Of a stretch of 64,000 bases of DNA, positions 51,164-60,077 are shown in pieces (the first letter of the stretch is position 1; every line of letters begins with the position of its first letter). The stretch spans positions 365,501-429,500 of the forward strand of contig JADJAC010000010.1 of the NCBI GenBank assembly GCA_016704425.1. Direction: 5' to 3'. A program made the position numbers and the translations under genes. The stretch comes from Sphingomonadales bacterium. Its GTDB lineage: Bacteria; Pseudomonadota; Alphaproteobacteria; Sphingomonadales; Sphingomonadaceae. Under the pieces are notes generated by a model. It saw nothing but the letters and a program-made list of their open reading frames with translations, did not search any database and was not told the origin of the DNA.

Positions 51164-53458
51164 ATGTACAAGTCCTGGAAACGCACAGCGTTCCGTGCCG
51201 GATGCGCTTTGACTTCGCTGGTGGCACTCAGCGCATGCGGCGGGGGAACAACTGGCGGGGTCAATTCAACCCCGACTCCTCCGCCCGTATCGCCTCCACC
51301 ACCGCCCCCTCCGCCGCCACCACCACCGCCGCCCACCAATTTCGATACTGCGGAATATCGCCGATCGAACGGCGCTGTTCAGGCGAAGGCGATTACGGGC
51401 TACAACGCTGGTGCCACCGGTGCCGGTGTGAAGGCGGCTGTGATCGATTCCGGCATCGCCCAGTTCAACGCCCAATTTGCAGGCCGCATCGATCCCGCTT
51501 CAGCGGACCTGGCCGGTTCCAGAGGCATTGGCGATGAAGGCGGTCACGGCACGGCTGTGTCGGACGTGCTGCTCGGCGCGAAAAACGACAGCGGCATTCA
51601 CGGTGTGGCCTTTGGCGCAACCCTGCTCGTGGCGCGCACCGATACGCCGGGCACCTGCGCCAACGCCGATCCCGACATGGGCTGCTCGCACGATGACAAT
51701 GCGATTGCGCGCGGCGTCGATCTGGCGGTTGCCAGCAATGCCCGCGTCATCAACATTTCACTTGGGGGGTCGCCGCCAAATTCAACGCTGCGAGCAGCGC
51801 TCGGCCGCGCGACAGCGGCTGGCATCATCATTGTCTTTTCTGCCGGAAACGATGGCACGGTCGACCCCGACCCCTTTGCCCAGATCGCGAACGATCCGCT
51901 TGCGCGCAACCTGATCATCATCGCGGGCGCGCTCGATGCGAGCAACGCCGCACTCGCCAGCTTTTCCAACAGGGCCGGCAACGGCGCCTCCCATTATATC
52001 GGCGCTTTGGGGGAAAACGTCCGGGCCATTGATCAAACCGGCACAAGTTTCCTCTGGAGCGGCACGTCCTTTTCCGCGCCGATTGTTTCTGGCGCAGTCG
52101 CGTTGCTTGCCCAGGCATTCCCCAATTTGACCGGCGCACAGATTGTCGACCTGCTGTTCCGCTCGGCTGTCGACATTGGCGCGACCGGCGTCGATCCCGT
52201 TTTCGGCAATGGCGCGCTTGACCTGTCAAAAGCATTTGGCCCGCAGGGTCCGCTGACGCTGGCGGGTTCGCAGATCGCCTTGCCCGCAACAACCGGCATG
52301 ACGTCCGCGCCAATGGGCGATGGCGGCCAGCACGGCCTGTCGACTGTCGTGCTGGACAGCTATCGCAGGGCTTATCTGGCGGACCTTTCGGCCGGGCTGA
52401 CGCGCGCACCACTGCAACCCCGGCTCGCACCGGCGCTTGGCATTGGCACGCGCAGTCTTGCGGTAGCGGGCGGATCGACGGCCATTGCCCTTTCCGTCGC
52501 AGCAAGCTCGGGAGAATCCTCGGTTGATCGGCTGCTCCTGTCGGCAAATGAGGAACATCATGCCCGGGCCCTCGCAGGATCCGTCGTGCGGCGCCTCGGG
52601 CGCAATACTGCCATTGCACTCGGCATTTCGCGCGGTGGCCTGGCACTCGCCAGTCAGCTTGACGCGCGAGGTAGCGGAGATTTCCTTGTCGGCGGATCAG
52701 CGCTCGACAGTTTCGGATTTGATGCGCGACCAAAGTCAGGTCTGGCGATGCGGCAAGACATTGGCGGCGTGGGGTTCACCGCAAGCGCCGAAACCGGAGA
52801 GGTCAGACTCTGGGAGAACGGCCTGTTTTCCGAAATGCGGCGTGGCTACCGTGAACATGGCTATGGCGTGTTGAGCCTTGGTGCAACGAAGGAACTCGGC
52901 CCCCTGAGGCTCTCGGCACGGGCAACCAACCTTGTCGAACGCGAAACGATTTTGGGAGCCCGTTTTGATGGCGCCTTTGGCAAAGGCGGCGCACGGAGCT
53001 GGTTTGCCGATCTCGAGGGGCGGTGGGTGCCATCCCGGTCGTGGACAGTGACAGCCGCCTGGCGGCAAGGCTGGACAAAACTTGCCGCGGGCGGGCTCCG
53101 GCCAAACACCGATCACCTGCGTACCAGCGCCTGGTCATTCGATGCCGCACACACTGGCCTTTTCGGCAGAGACGACCGACTTTCCATGCGCGTTGCGCAA
53201 CCGCTGCGCGTGTCTCGCGGCGGCTTCGACCTCACGCTGCCAACCCGTTATGACTACAAGACCGAAACCGCCGGATTTTCTCCGATGCGGTTGAACCTCG
53301 CCCCCACCGGACGCGAGCGGGATTTCGAATTTGCCTATGCAAGGCCGCTTTGGGGCGGACAGATTTCGGCCAACACCTATGTGCGGCGTCAGCCCGGAAA
53401 TTTTGTGAACAGCCCCGACGATCTTGGCGCAGCGATCCGTTTCAGTTTTGGGCTCTAG
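51164..53458 (+). CDS. Lipoprotein subtilase (S8) autotransporter
   Basis: A 764-residue surface protease. The N-terminus has a lipobox, LVALSAC with Cys25, followed by a Gly/Thr segment and a run of 14 prolines (about residues 44-57). The S8 domain has Asp95 (AAVIDSGIAQ), His128 (EGGHGTAVSD) and Ser302 (SGTSFSAPIVSG). The C-terminal third (about 480-764) alternates hydrophobic strands and ends FSFGL, a beta-barrel autotransporter domain. The architecture matches SphB1-like lipoprotein subtilases. The start has GGGGGAG 4 nt before the ATG. It is preceded by a 130-nt gap and meets sufA with a 4-nt overlap. Confidence 0.9.
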   Translation: MYKSWKRTAFRAGCALTSLVALSACGGGTTGGVNSTPTPPPVSPPPPPPPPPPPPPPTNFDTAEYRRSNGAVQAKAITGYNAGATGAGVKAAVIDSGIAQFNAQFAGRIDPASADLAGSRGIGDEGGHGTAVSDVLLGAKNDSGIHGVAFGATLLVARTDTPGTCANADPDMGCSHDDNAIARGVDLAVASNARVINISLGGSPPNSTLRAALGRATAAGIIIVFSAGNDGTVDPDPFAQIANDPLARNLIIIAGALDASNAALASFSNRAGNGASHYIGALGENVRAIDQTGTSFLWSGTSFSAPIVSGAVALLAQAFPNLTGAQIVDLLFRSAVDIGATGVDPVFGNGALDLSKAFGPQGPLTLAGSQIALPATTGMTSAPMGDGGQHGLSTVVLDSYRRAYLADLSAGLTRAPLQPRLAPALGIGTRSLAVAGGSTAIALSVAASSGESSVDRLLLSANEEHHARALAGSVVRRLGRNTAIALGISRGGLALASQLDARGSGDFLVGGSALDSFGFDARPKSGLAMRQDIGGVGFTASAETGEVRLWENGLFSEMRRGYREHGYGVLSLGATKELGPLRLSARATNLVERETILGARFDGAFGKGGARSWFADLEGRWVPSRSWTVTAAWRQGWTKLAAGGLRPNTDHLRTSAWSFDAAHTGLFGRDDRLSMRVAQPLRVSRGGFDLTLPTRYDYKTETAGFSPMRLNLAPTGRERDFEFAYARPLWGGQISANTYVRRQPGNFVNSPDDLGAAIRFSFGL

Positions 53459-53808
53459 ACCGTAAAGCTTTCGCCACAGCCGCAGGCGCCCTTGGCGTTC
53501 GGGTTGTTGAAGACAAAGCCCGCGGTGAAATCGTCTTCCTGCCAATCCATTGTCGAGCCGACCAGGTAAAGCACCGACGCACCGTCGACGAAGAACAGGC
53601 CGCCCGGTGTCTCGATCCTCTCGTCAAAGGCGGCAGCCTCGCTGACATAGTCCACCGAATAGGCGAGGCCCGAACAGCCCCGGCGCGGCGTCGAAAGCTT
53701 GACACCGATCGCCCCTTCCGGCGCCTTGGCCATCAGTGCCGCAATCCGCGCTTCGGCAGCAGGTGTAAGCATCAGTGCCGCAGGGCGCGCTTTCACGGTT
53801 GTGCTCAT
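53455..53808 (-). CDS. sufA: A-type Fe-S carrier (SufA-like)
   Basis: A 117-residue HesB/IscA-type scaffold with the three cluster-ligand cysteines Cys45 (RRGCSGLAY), Cys109 and Cys111 (GACGCGESF). It accepts clusters from SufBCD and passes them on. It is the last gene of the SUF operon; its ATG overlaps the sufT stop (ATGA). Its own stop overlaps the converging autotransporter stop by 4 nt. Confidence 0.92.
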   Translation of the reverse strand: MSTTVKARPAALMLTPAAEARIAALMAKAPEGAIGVKLSTPRRGCSGLAYSVDYVSEAAAFDERIETPGGLFFVDGASVLYLVGSTMDWQEDDFTAGFVFNNPNAKGACGCGESFTV

Positions 53809-54269
53809 AGCATTCCCAACTCCAGACGGGCTTCATCCGTCATCGCCGCGGGCGACCACGGCGGATCCCAGACAAGATTGACTTCGGCATCGCCGATCCC
53901 GGGCACGGAACCGACCCGCAGTTCGACTTCGCCGGGCATCGATTCGGCAACCGGACAATGCGGGGTCGTCAATGTCATTGTCACCAGCGCATGGCCGTCA
54001 TTGATCTCCACATTGTAGATCAGGCCAAGGTCGTAGATGTTGACTGGAATTTCCGGATCGTAGATTTCCTTGAGCGCTGCGACGACAGCATCATGCAGGT
54101 CGCCGCCGGCTTCGCCCGCCGGAACCGCTTCGGGCTTCTGATTGAGGAAGCCTTCCAGGTAATCCTTCTTGCGGTCGAGCCTTTCGGTCGCCGTTTCTGC
54201 ATCGTCAACGCGCGCCCTGCGCGGCGTTTCAACGCTTGTCACGTCTTCGGTCCTGATACCGTCAGTCAT
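53805..54269 (-). CDS. sufT: SufT/MIP18-family (DUF59) protein
   Basis: A 154-residue protein with an N-terminal charged extension and a DUF59 domain: LKEIYDPEIPVNIYDLGLIY, LTTPHCPVAE with Cys105, and NLVWDPPWSP. SufT assists maturation of Fe-S proteins in SUF-using bacteria. It is inside the SUF operon, ATGA-overlapped with sufS upstream and sufA downstream. Confidence 0.9.
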   Translation of the reverse strand: MTDGIRTEDVTSVETPRRARVDDAETATERLDRKKDYLEGFLNQKPEAVPAGEAGGDLHDAVVAALKEIYDPEIPVNIYDLGLIYNVEINDGHALVTMTLTTPHCPVAESMPGEVELRVGSVPGIGDAEVNLVWDPPWSPAAMTDEARLELGML

Positions 54270-55477
54270 GCGCCAAAGATCCTCTGCACTCGATCGATCC
54301 CGCGGACCAATGCCGCAACATCATTTTCATTACTGTAAATCCCGAAACTGGCTCGCGCAGTTGCCGGAACGCCAAGATGCTCCATCAATGGCTGGGCACA
54401 GTGATGCCCGGCGCGGATGGCAACGCCCTCTTCATCCAATATGGTGCCGATATCGTGCGGGTGAACCCCCTCGATCGCAAAGGAGACAATTCCTGCCGCG
54501 TCGTCGGGGCCGAACAGCGTGACGAAATTGATTGACCGCAACGCCTCGCGCGTCTGGCGGACAAGGTCGGTCTCATGCGCATGGATTGCCTCGAGCCCTA
54601 TGGCCTCGACATAATCGATCGCGGCATGGAGCCCGACGGCCTCTACAATCGCGGGCGTTCCCGCTTCGAAACGCTGCGGAGGCGGCGCGTAGGTTGTGCG
54701 TTCGAACGTTACGCGGTCGATCATCGCCCCCCCGCCCTGCCAGGGCGGCATTGTGTCCAGAAGGTCCGCGCGCGCCCAAAGCACGCCGATGCCGGTCGGG
54801 CCGTAAAGCTTGTGGGCCGAGAAAACGTAGAAGTCGCAATCGAGCGCCTGCACGTCGACCGCTAAGCGCGGGACAGCCTGACACCCGTCGAGCAGAAGCT
54901 TTGCCCCCACGGCATGCGCAAGCTCTGCTGCCCGTTTCGCATCAATCGTCGAACCCAGCACGTTCGAGACATGCGCGAAGGCCACTAGCTTGTGCGCGGG
55001 CGTCAGCATGGCTTCGGCCGCGTCGAGATCAATCCGGCCATCGGCCGTCAGGGGACAGACATCGATCTCGATGCCCGCCCTGTCGCGCAGCAACTGCCAG
55101 GGCACGATATTCGAATGATGCTCAAGCACTGAAAGCAGGATGCGATCGCCCGCCTTCAATCCTTGCCCCCAGCTCTGGGCAACAAGATTGATCCCCTCGG
55201 TTGCCCCGCGCACAAAGACAATTTCATCTTCCGACTGCGCCCCGATGAACGTGGCGACCCGTTGCCGCGCGGATTCATAGGCAAGCGTCATGTCTGCCGA
55301 GCGCCGGTAGACACCACGATGGACCGTTGCATAGTCCGCGCCCATCGCGCGCACGGTGGCATCGATCACGGCCTGCGGCTTCTGCGCCGTGGCTGCCGTG
55401 TCGAGATAATGCCAGTCGCCGATGCCGGGGAAATCGGCGCGGAATTCCAGCGCGCGCACGAGGGTCGCTAGCGTCAT
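54266..55477 (-). CDS. sufS: Cysteine desulfurase SufS
   Basis: A 403-residue class V aminotransferase-fold desulfurase: LDTAATAQKP, TVHRGVYRRSADMT, EHHSNIVPWQLL, PLP Lys223 in FSAHKLYGPTG, and the persulfide Cys360 in RAGHHCAQPLM, the SufS-specific loop. It takes sulfur from cysteine for cluster assembly; no SufE gene is visible in this operon. The ATG at 55477 overlaps the sufD stop (ATGA), so longer upstream readings are rejected. Confidence 0.95.
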   Translation of the reverse strand: MTLATLVRALEFRADFPGIGDWHYLDTAATAQKPQAVIDATVRAMGADYATVHRGVYRRSADMTLAYESARQRVATFIGAQSEDEIVFVRGATEGINLVAQSWGQGLKAGDRILLSVLEHHSNIVPWQLLRDRAGIEIDVCPLTADGRIDLDAAEAMLTPAHKLVAFAHVSNVLGSTIDAKRAAELAHAVGAKLLLDGCQAVPRLAVDVQALDCDFYVFSAHKLYGPTGIGVLWARADLLDTMPPWQGGGAMIDRVTFERTTYAPPPQRFEAGTPAIVEAVGLHAAIDYVEAIGLEAIHAHETDLVRQTREALRSINFVTLFGPDDAAGIVSFAIEGVHPHDIGTILDEEGVAIRAGHHCAQPLMEHLGVPATARASFGIYSNENDVAALVRGIDRVQRIFGA

Positions 55478-56217
55478 ACCATCGCACCCAGTTTGACGAG
55501 CGCGGCACTGGTCAAAGCTTCTTGCGCTTCCGCCCCCTCGAACACGCCCGCAACAAAGGCCTGCAGCAGCAATTGCTTGGCCTCGGCGGGCGGCAGGCCT
55601 CTTGAGGCGAGGTAGAACAACGCGGCCTTGTCGAGTTCGCCGACCGTCGCGCCGTGCGCGCACTTCACATCGTCGGCATAGATTTCGAGTTCGGGCTTGG
55701 CGTTTGCCGTTGCAGTGCGGTCGAGCAGCATCGCCTTCACCGACTGCGAGGCGTCCGTCTTTTGCGCGTCGCGGGCGACGGCAACCTTGCCGAGATAGGA
55801 GCCGGTCGCATGGCCGCCCAGCACCGAGCGCACCACCTGGTTGCTGGTCGCATTGGGTTCAGCGTGGGTGACGGTCGTGACGATTTCCAGAACCTGTTCG
55901 CCCGTCCCGAGGATGACCCCACCCAGTTCGAAATGCGCGCCGTCCTTCAGTGTCACGTCGAGCGAGACACGGCCATAGGCGCCGCCGGCATTGAGCACAT
56001 GGAAATCGAGTCGCGAGCCTGCTTCGAGCGTGATTGCAAGCTGGTGAATCGCAACCGCACCATCGGCAGCCGACTGGATCAGGTACCGCGTTTCGGCCTG
56101 CCCCGACGCAACAATGATCTGTTCGGGAGCCGCCACCGGCCAGACGCGGGCAAGTGCGTCGAGATCGGCATACCGCCAAGCCTCATCCTTGCGGGTTGGA
56201 AGGAGCATTGCGTTCAC
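55474..56217 (-). CDS. sufD: Fe-S assembly protein SufD
   Basis: A 247-residue SufD, shorter than the E. coli form but normal for alphaproteobacteria. It starts MLLPTRKDEAWRYADLDAL after a short leader and carries KAMLLDRTATANAKPELEIY, DDVKCAHGATVGELDKAALF and YLASRGLPPAEAKQLLLQAF, the SufB/SufD core. It forms the SufBC2D scaffold. The GTG at 56217 overlaps the sufC stop; the ATG at 56208 is an alternative. Confidence 0.93.
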   Translation of the reverse strand: MNAMLLPTRKDEAWRYADLDALARVWPVAAPEQIIVASGQAETRYLIQSAADGAVAIHQLAITLEAGSRLDFHVLNAGGAYGRVSLDVTLKDGAHFELGGVILGTGEQVLEIVTTVTHAEPNATSNQVVRSVLGGHATGSYLGKVAVARDAQKTDASQSVKAMLLDRTATANAKPELEIYADDVKCAHGATVGELDKAALFYLASRGLPPAEAKQLLLQAFVAGVFEGAEAQEALTSAALVKLGAMV

Positions 56218-56957
56218 GCCGCCAGCTCCCTGTATCCCTCGCGTTCCAGCTCATGCGCAAGCTCTGCGCCGCCGCTGCGCACGATCCTGCCATCCGCCAG
56301 CACATGGACGAAATCGGGTTTCACATAATCGAGCAGGCGCTGGTAATGGGTAATCAGCAGCACGGCCTTGTCGGGCTTGCGCATGATCCGGTTGATGCCT
56401 TCGCCCACTACGCGCAGGGCATCGATGTCGAGACCGGAATCGGTTTCATCAAGGATCGCGAGGCTCGGATCGAGGATGCCCATCTGCACCATTTCGTTGC
56501 GCTTCTTTTCGCCCCCTGAAAAGCCGACATTCACCGGCCGCTTGAGCATGTCCATGTCCATGCCCATCGCATCCGCTTGCGCCCGGGCAAGTTTCAGAAA
56601 CTCCCCGCCAGAAAGCGGCTCTTCGCCGCGCGCCTTGCGCTGGGCATTCAGGGCCTCACGCAGGAACTGCACATTGGACACGCCGGGAATCTCGACAGGA
56701 TATTGAAAGCCGAGAAACAGCCCGGCCGCCGCCCGTTCATGCGGAGGCATGTCGAGAAGGTCCGTGCCATTGAACGTCACCGAGCCGTCCGTCACGTCAT
56801 ACCCGGGGCGCCCGCCAAGCACATAGGACAGCGTCGACTTGCCCGCGCCGTTCGGCCCCATGATCGCGTGGATCTCGCCCGGGTTGAGGGAAAGCGTGAG
56901 ACCCTTGAGGATCTCCGTCCCGCCAACCATCGCATGGAGGTTATTGATTTGGAGCAT
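56214..56957 (-). CDS. sufC: Fe-S assembly ATPase SufC
   Basis: A 247-residue ABC-type ATPase: Walker A GPNGAGKST (34-42), GFSGGEKKRNEMVQMGILDP with the signature and Walker B ILDETDSGLDIDAL, and the H-loop LLITHYQRLLDYV. It powers the SufBC2D scaffold. The ATG at 56957 overlaps the stop of the orphan gene upstream (TGATG). Confidence 0.96.
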   Translation of the reverse strand: MLQINNLHAMVGGTEILKGLTLSLNPGEIHAIMGPNGAGKSTLSYVLGGRPGYDVTDGSVTFNGTDLLDMPPHERAAAGLFLGFQYPVEIPGVSNVQFLREALNAQRKARGEEPLSGGEFLKLARAQADAMGMDMDMLKRPVNVGFSGGEKKRNEMVQMGILDPSLAILDETDSGLDIDALRVVGEGINRIMRKPDKAVLLITHYQRLLDYVKPDFVHVLADGRIVRSGGAELAHELEREGYRELAA

Positions 56958-57322
56958 CACTTTGACTTTCTTGCTCGCTGCCTGATCACAGCAAGTTCAG
57001 CTTTTTCTTCAGCCGTTGAATATGTTCTGATGACGCTATCAACCGCCGGTTCGAAGTCAGCGTCTGCAGCGCCTTTTAATGGATAGTGTTTGCCAAGAAG
57101 GGCGCGAGTGGCGGCATCCTGCTGTTCTACGCATGCAAGTTTTGCTATTCTAACAGTCTCGGCGACTGCCTCTTTTGCGGGCTCAAACGTGAGAGCTTGA
57201 TCAACCAAACACTTTTCAAATTCCGCGACCGCCGGCTTAGCTTCTTCCGGGATCTGCAACGGCTCCAAAGAGGGTCCGCCCGAAACTCCGAATGCAGCAG
57301 ATAGGAAGAATAGGACGCTCAC
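56957..57322 (-). CDS. Orphan exported small protein inside the SUF operon
   Basis: A 121-residue protein with a short hydrophobic N-terminus (VSVLFFLSAAFGVSGG) that looks like a signal peptide, then a helical, acidic mature part with two cysteines (FEKCLVDQAL; AKLACVEQQDAA). I do not recognise a family. The GTG start overlaps the sufB stop (GTGA) and its stop overlaps the sufC ATG, so it is fully coupled in the operon. Hand-counted GC at 56961-57180 is 51%, lower than 58% in a sufB window (57361-57420). Export of a protein from within a cytoplasmic assembly operon is odd; a mispredicted start or recent insertion are alternatives. Confidence 0.65.
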   Translation of the reverse strand: MSVLFFLSAAFGVSGGPSLEPLQIPEEAKPAVAEFEKCLVDQALTFEPAKEAVAETVRIAKLACVEQQDAATRALLGKHYPLKGAADADFEPAVDSVIRTYSTAEEKAELAVIRQRARKSK

Positions 57323-58788
57323 CCCACGCTTCCTTCCAGACTGATCCCCAGCAGCTTCTGCGCCTCGACCGCAAATTCCATCGGCAGTTGCTGGAGCACT
57401 TCCTTGGCAAAGCCGTTGACGATCAGCGCGACTGCTTCTTCCTGGCCCAGCCCGCGCTGCATCGCGTAGAACAGCTGGTCGTCGGAAATCTTGCTGGTCG
57501 TTGCTTCATGCTCGATCTGGGCTGAAGGATTGCGGACCTCGATATAGGGCACGGTGTGGGCGCCGCATTGGTCGCCCAGCAGCAATGAATCGCATTGGGT
57601 GAAGTTGCGGACGCCTTCTGCCATGGGCCCGACACGCACGAGCCCGCGATAGGTGTTGTTCGATCTGCCCGCGCTGATCCCCTTCGACACGATCGTCGAG
57701 CGGGAGCCCTTGCCCAGATGGATCATCTTGGTGCCGGTATCGGCCTGCTGGTGATTGTTGGTGACCGCGACCGAATAGAATTCGCCGACGCTGTTCTCTC
57801 CGCTCAGCACGCAGCTCGGGTATTTCCAGGTGACGGCGCTCCCCGTTTCAACCTGCGTCCAGCTGACCTTGGACCGCTTGCCCTGGCAAAGTGCGCGCTT
57901 GGTCACGAAATTGTAGATGCCGCCCTTGCCGTCCTTGTCTCCGGGATACCAGTTCTGGACGGTCGAATATTTGATCTCGGCATCGTCAAGGGCCACCAGT
58001 TCGACGACAGCGGCATGCAACTGGTTCTCGTCGCGCATCGGCGCGGTGCAGCCTTCGAGGTAGGACACATAGGCGCCCTTGTCTGCCACGATCAGCGTGC
58101 GTTCGAACTGTCCGGTATTTTCTGCATTGATCCGGAAATAGGTCGAAAGCTCCATCGGGCACCGGACGCCTTCGGGGATGTAGACGAACGTCCCGTCCGA
58201 GAAGACCGCACAGTTGAGGGCGGCAAAATAATTGTCATGCATGGGCACGACCTTGCCCAGCCATTTGCGGATGAGCTCGGGATACTCGCGGATCGCTTCG
58301 GAAATGGACAGGAAGATGACTCCAGCCCGCTTCAATTCCTCGCGAAAGGTCGTTGCAACCGAAACGCTGTCGAACACAGCGTCGACGGCAACCTTGCGCG
58401 CGCCTTCCACCCCGGCGAGGACCTTCTGTTCCTCGATCGGGATGCCAAGCTTCTTGTAGACTTCAAGAATTTCCGGATCGACCTCGTCAAGGCTCGAAAG
58501 CTTCGGCTTTGCCTTGGGCGCGGCATAATAATAGGCATCCTGGTAATCGATCGGCTCGATGTTGAGCTTTGCCCAGTCGGGCATCTCCATCGTCAGCCAG
58601 TGGCGATAGGCCTTCAACCGCCAGTCGAGCATCCATTCGGGCTCATTCTTCTTGGCGCTGATGAAGCGGACAATATCCTCGTTCAGGCCTTTGGGCGCGA
58701 ACTCCTGCTCGATGTCACTCGAAAAGCCCCATTCATAGGTTTCGAGGTCCTTTGCGACGGCAGCAGCTTCGGCGTTCTTTGTAGCCAT
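57319..58788 (-). CDS. sufB: Fe-S assembly protein SufB
   Basis: A 489-residue SufB, the usual length. It includes YEWGFSSDIEQEFAPKGLNE, EYPELIRKWLGKVVPMHDNY, AVFSDGTFVYIPEGVRCPME, YLEGCTAPMRDENQLHAAVV, TVQNWYPGDKDGKGGIYNFV and LLLGDQCGAHTVPYIEVRNP with the conserved Cys. It is the main scaffold subunit. The ATG at 58788 overlaps the last base of the regulator stop (TAATG). Longer readings upstream run into the regulator and are rejected. Confidence 0.96.
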   Translation of the reverse strand: MATKNAEAAAVAKDLETYEWGFSSDIEQEFAPKGLNEDIVRFISAKKNEPEWMLDWRLKAYRHWLTMEMPDWAKLNIEPIDYQDAYYYAAPKAKPKLSSLDEVDPEILEVYKKLGIPIEEQKVLAGVEGARKVAVDAVFDSVSVATTFREELKRAGVIFLSISEAIREYPELIRKWLGKVVPMHDNYFAALNCAVFSDGTFVYIPEGVRCPMELSTYFRINAENTGQFERTLIVADKGAYVSYLEGCTAPMRDENQLHAAVVELVALDDAEIKYSTVQNWYPGDKDGKGGIYNFVTKRALCQGKRSKVSWTQVETGSAVTWKYPSCVLSGENSVGEFYSVAVTNNHQQADTGTKMIHLGKGSRSTIVSKGISAGRSNNTYRGLVRVGPMAEGVRNFTQCDSLLLGDQCGAHTVPYIEVRNPSAQIEHEATTSKISDDQLFYAMQRGLGQEEAVALIVNGFAKEVLQQLPMEFAVEAQKLLGISLEGSVG

Positions 58789-59195
58789 TACTGCATCTCC
58801 GCCAACACGTTCAGGCTGACCTCGGCCAGCGCTCCACGCACGGCCTTGTTGACCACCGGCCAGTGCGGCTGAACCCGGCATGTGCCTTCCATGCTGCAAT
58901 CATGCCGGCCGCTTTCAACGCATGACGTCATGGCGATCGGCCCTTCAACAGCTTCGATAATGTCGGCCAGTGTCACGGCAGCGGCCGGCCGGGCCAGCTT
59001 GAAGCCGCCGCCTGCACCGCGAACCGAACGAAGCAGCCCGGCCGCGCTCAATTTGCTGACCAGCTTCTGCACTGTCGGCAAGGGAATCCCGGTCTCTTCG
59101 GCAAGGCCGGCAGCGTTCGTGCGCGTCCCGCCACAATGGCGGGCCGTGGCGGACATCATCACCACCGCATAATCGGCAAGACTCGAAAGGCGCAT
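58788..59195 (-). CDS. Rrf2-family regulator of the SUF operon
   Basis: A 135-residue Rrf2 protein: winged helix-turn-helix (MRLSSLADYAVVMMSATARH; IPLPTVQKLVSKLSAAGLL; VRGAGGGFKLARP) and a three-cysteine cluster site Cys92, Cys100 and Cys106 (SCVESGRHDCSMEGTCRV). It would sense Fe-S status and repress the operon, as IscR/SufR-type proteins do. It is first in the operon, with a dyad in the promoter just upstream and sufB coupled at its stop. Confidence 0.92.
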   Translation of the reverse strand: MRLSSLADYAVVMMSATARHCGGTRTNAAGLAEETGIPLPTVQKLVSKLSAAGLLRSVRGAGGGFKLARPAAAVTLADIIEAVEGPIAMTSCVESGRHDCSMEGTCRVQPHWPVVNKAVRGALAEVSLNVLAEMQ

Positions 59196-59202
59196 GCCCA
59201 GT

Positions 59203-59231
59203 TAATTAGACCAAATTGGTCTGATTATCAA
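59203..59231 (-). promoter_or_regulatory. SUF operon promoter
   Basis: Minus strand TTGATA (59231-59226) and TAATTA (59208-59203) are separated by 17 nt. The -10 lies only about 8 nt before the regulator ATG, so the leader is very short. The -35 overlaps the stop codon of the upstream AraC gene. Confidence 0.55.
59208..59222. promoter_or_regulatory. Dyad operator between -35 and -10 of the SUF promoter
   Basis: AGACCA-AAT-TGGTCT (59208-59222) is a perfect dyad placed in the promoter spacer of an Rrf2-led operon. Rrf2 regulators bind such short dyads, so autoregulation is likely by inference. Confidence 0.6.
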
Positions 59232-60067
59232 GTCCAGGGCGCTTGTGCCCGGAAATTGTCCGGGTGGAGCGTCATTTGCATGATCGGGTTCGAGCGGACC
59301 TGCAATCCTCTGGGTGTGAGCCCTGTGAAGTGCTTGACCTCCCGGGCCATATGGGCGCGATCCGAATATTCATCGGCAAGATGGTTTGGAACGGGGCCCC
59401 TGATCCCCAGCAGCCGGGAGGCCGTGCGGAGCGCCCGAAATTTGCGCGCCAGCAGCTTGGGCGGTGCGCCGAAGTAGCGATTGGCGATCCGCATGACCTG
59501 ACGTGGCGACAGATTGCAAGCATCATAAAGCGCAGCCGGCACCGGGATCGGCATACAGGACAGCCAATCGCCGATCTTGCCGATGATTGCCCGATGATCA
59601 TCGGGCAATGGCTTGATCCGGGGCAGCAGGAACGCATCCATCATCTGCCCCATTGCAATGACATCGCGCATGCCGTTCATCCGGCGATGCAGGTCGAGCG
59701 ATTCTTCGCCAAGCAGCGGAACCCCGTCGCGTGCATCGTTGGCATAGTCACAGGCTGAAGCATCGACGATCCCTCCCCAGAATTCCGGAAGCAGAACGCA
59801 GCCGAAACTGTTGAGCGGGCCTGCCATGCTGTACCCAACCGCGATTGAGGCCGGACCCAGCAACATTACGGGACGGTCCGGCATCCGCCGTCCTCCGGGA
59901 TAGTGGTAAAAGCCGTGCCCGCCGAACATGAATCGCAAATAGCCGACATCGGCGCGCTCGAAATCCTCGATCAGGGGATAATCGAAATAGACATGATAGT
60001 AAGCCGAAACATAGGGCGCGAGTTCCGGCGCCGGAGGCGCAAAACTCAGCTCCAATGCTCTGACCAT
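59228..60067 (-). CDS. AraC-family transcriptional regulator (downstream paralogue)
   Basis: A 279-residue protein with an N-terminal ligand-type domain (YVSAYYHVYFDYPLIEDFER; FGGHGFYHYPGGRRMP) and a C-terminal AraC HTH pair (LSPRQVMRIANRYFGAPPKL; YSDRAHMAREVKHFTGLTPR). It is a clear paralogue of the gene immediately upstream (10-nt gap). It lies at the head of the SUF operon, but its stop overlaps the SUF -35, so it is not itself part of the coupled run. Target genes are unknown. Confidence 0.85.
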   Translation of the reverse strand: MVRALELSFAPPAPELAPYVSAYYHVYFDYPLIEDFERADVGYLRFMFGGHGFYHYPGGRRMPDRPVMLLGPASIAVGYSMAGPLNSFGCVLLPEFWGGIVDASACDYANDARDGVPLLGEESLDLHRRMNGMRDVIAMGQMMDAFLLPRIKPLPDDHRAIIGKIGDWLSCMPIPVPAALYDACNLSPRQVMRIANRYFGAPPKLLARKFRALRTASRLLGIRGPVPNHLADEYSDRAHMAREVKHFTGLTPRGLQVRSNPIMQMTLHPDNFRAQAPWT

Positions 60068-60077
60068 TCAGCAAACA

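Noticed and set aside
57595..58872. Long plus-strand frame of about 425 codons
   Set aside because: Antisense to sufB, with composition dictated by sufB codons and no recognisable domain.
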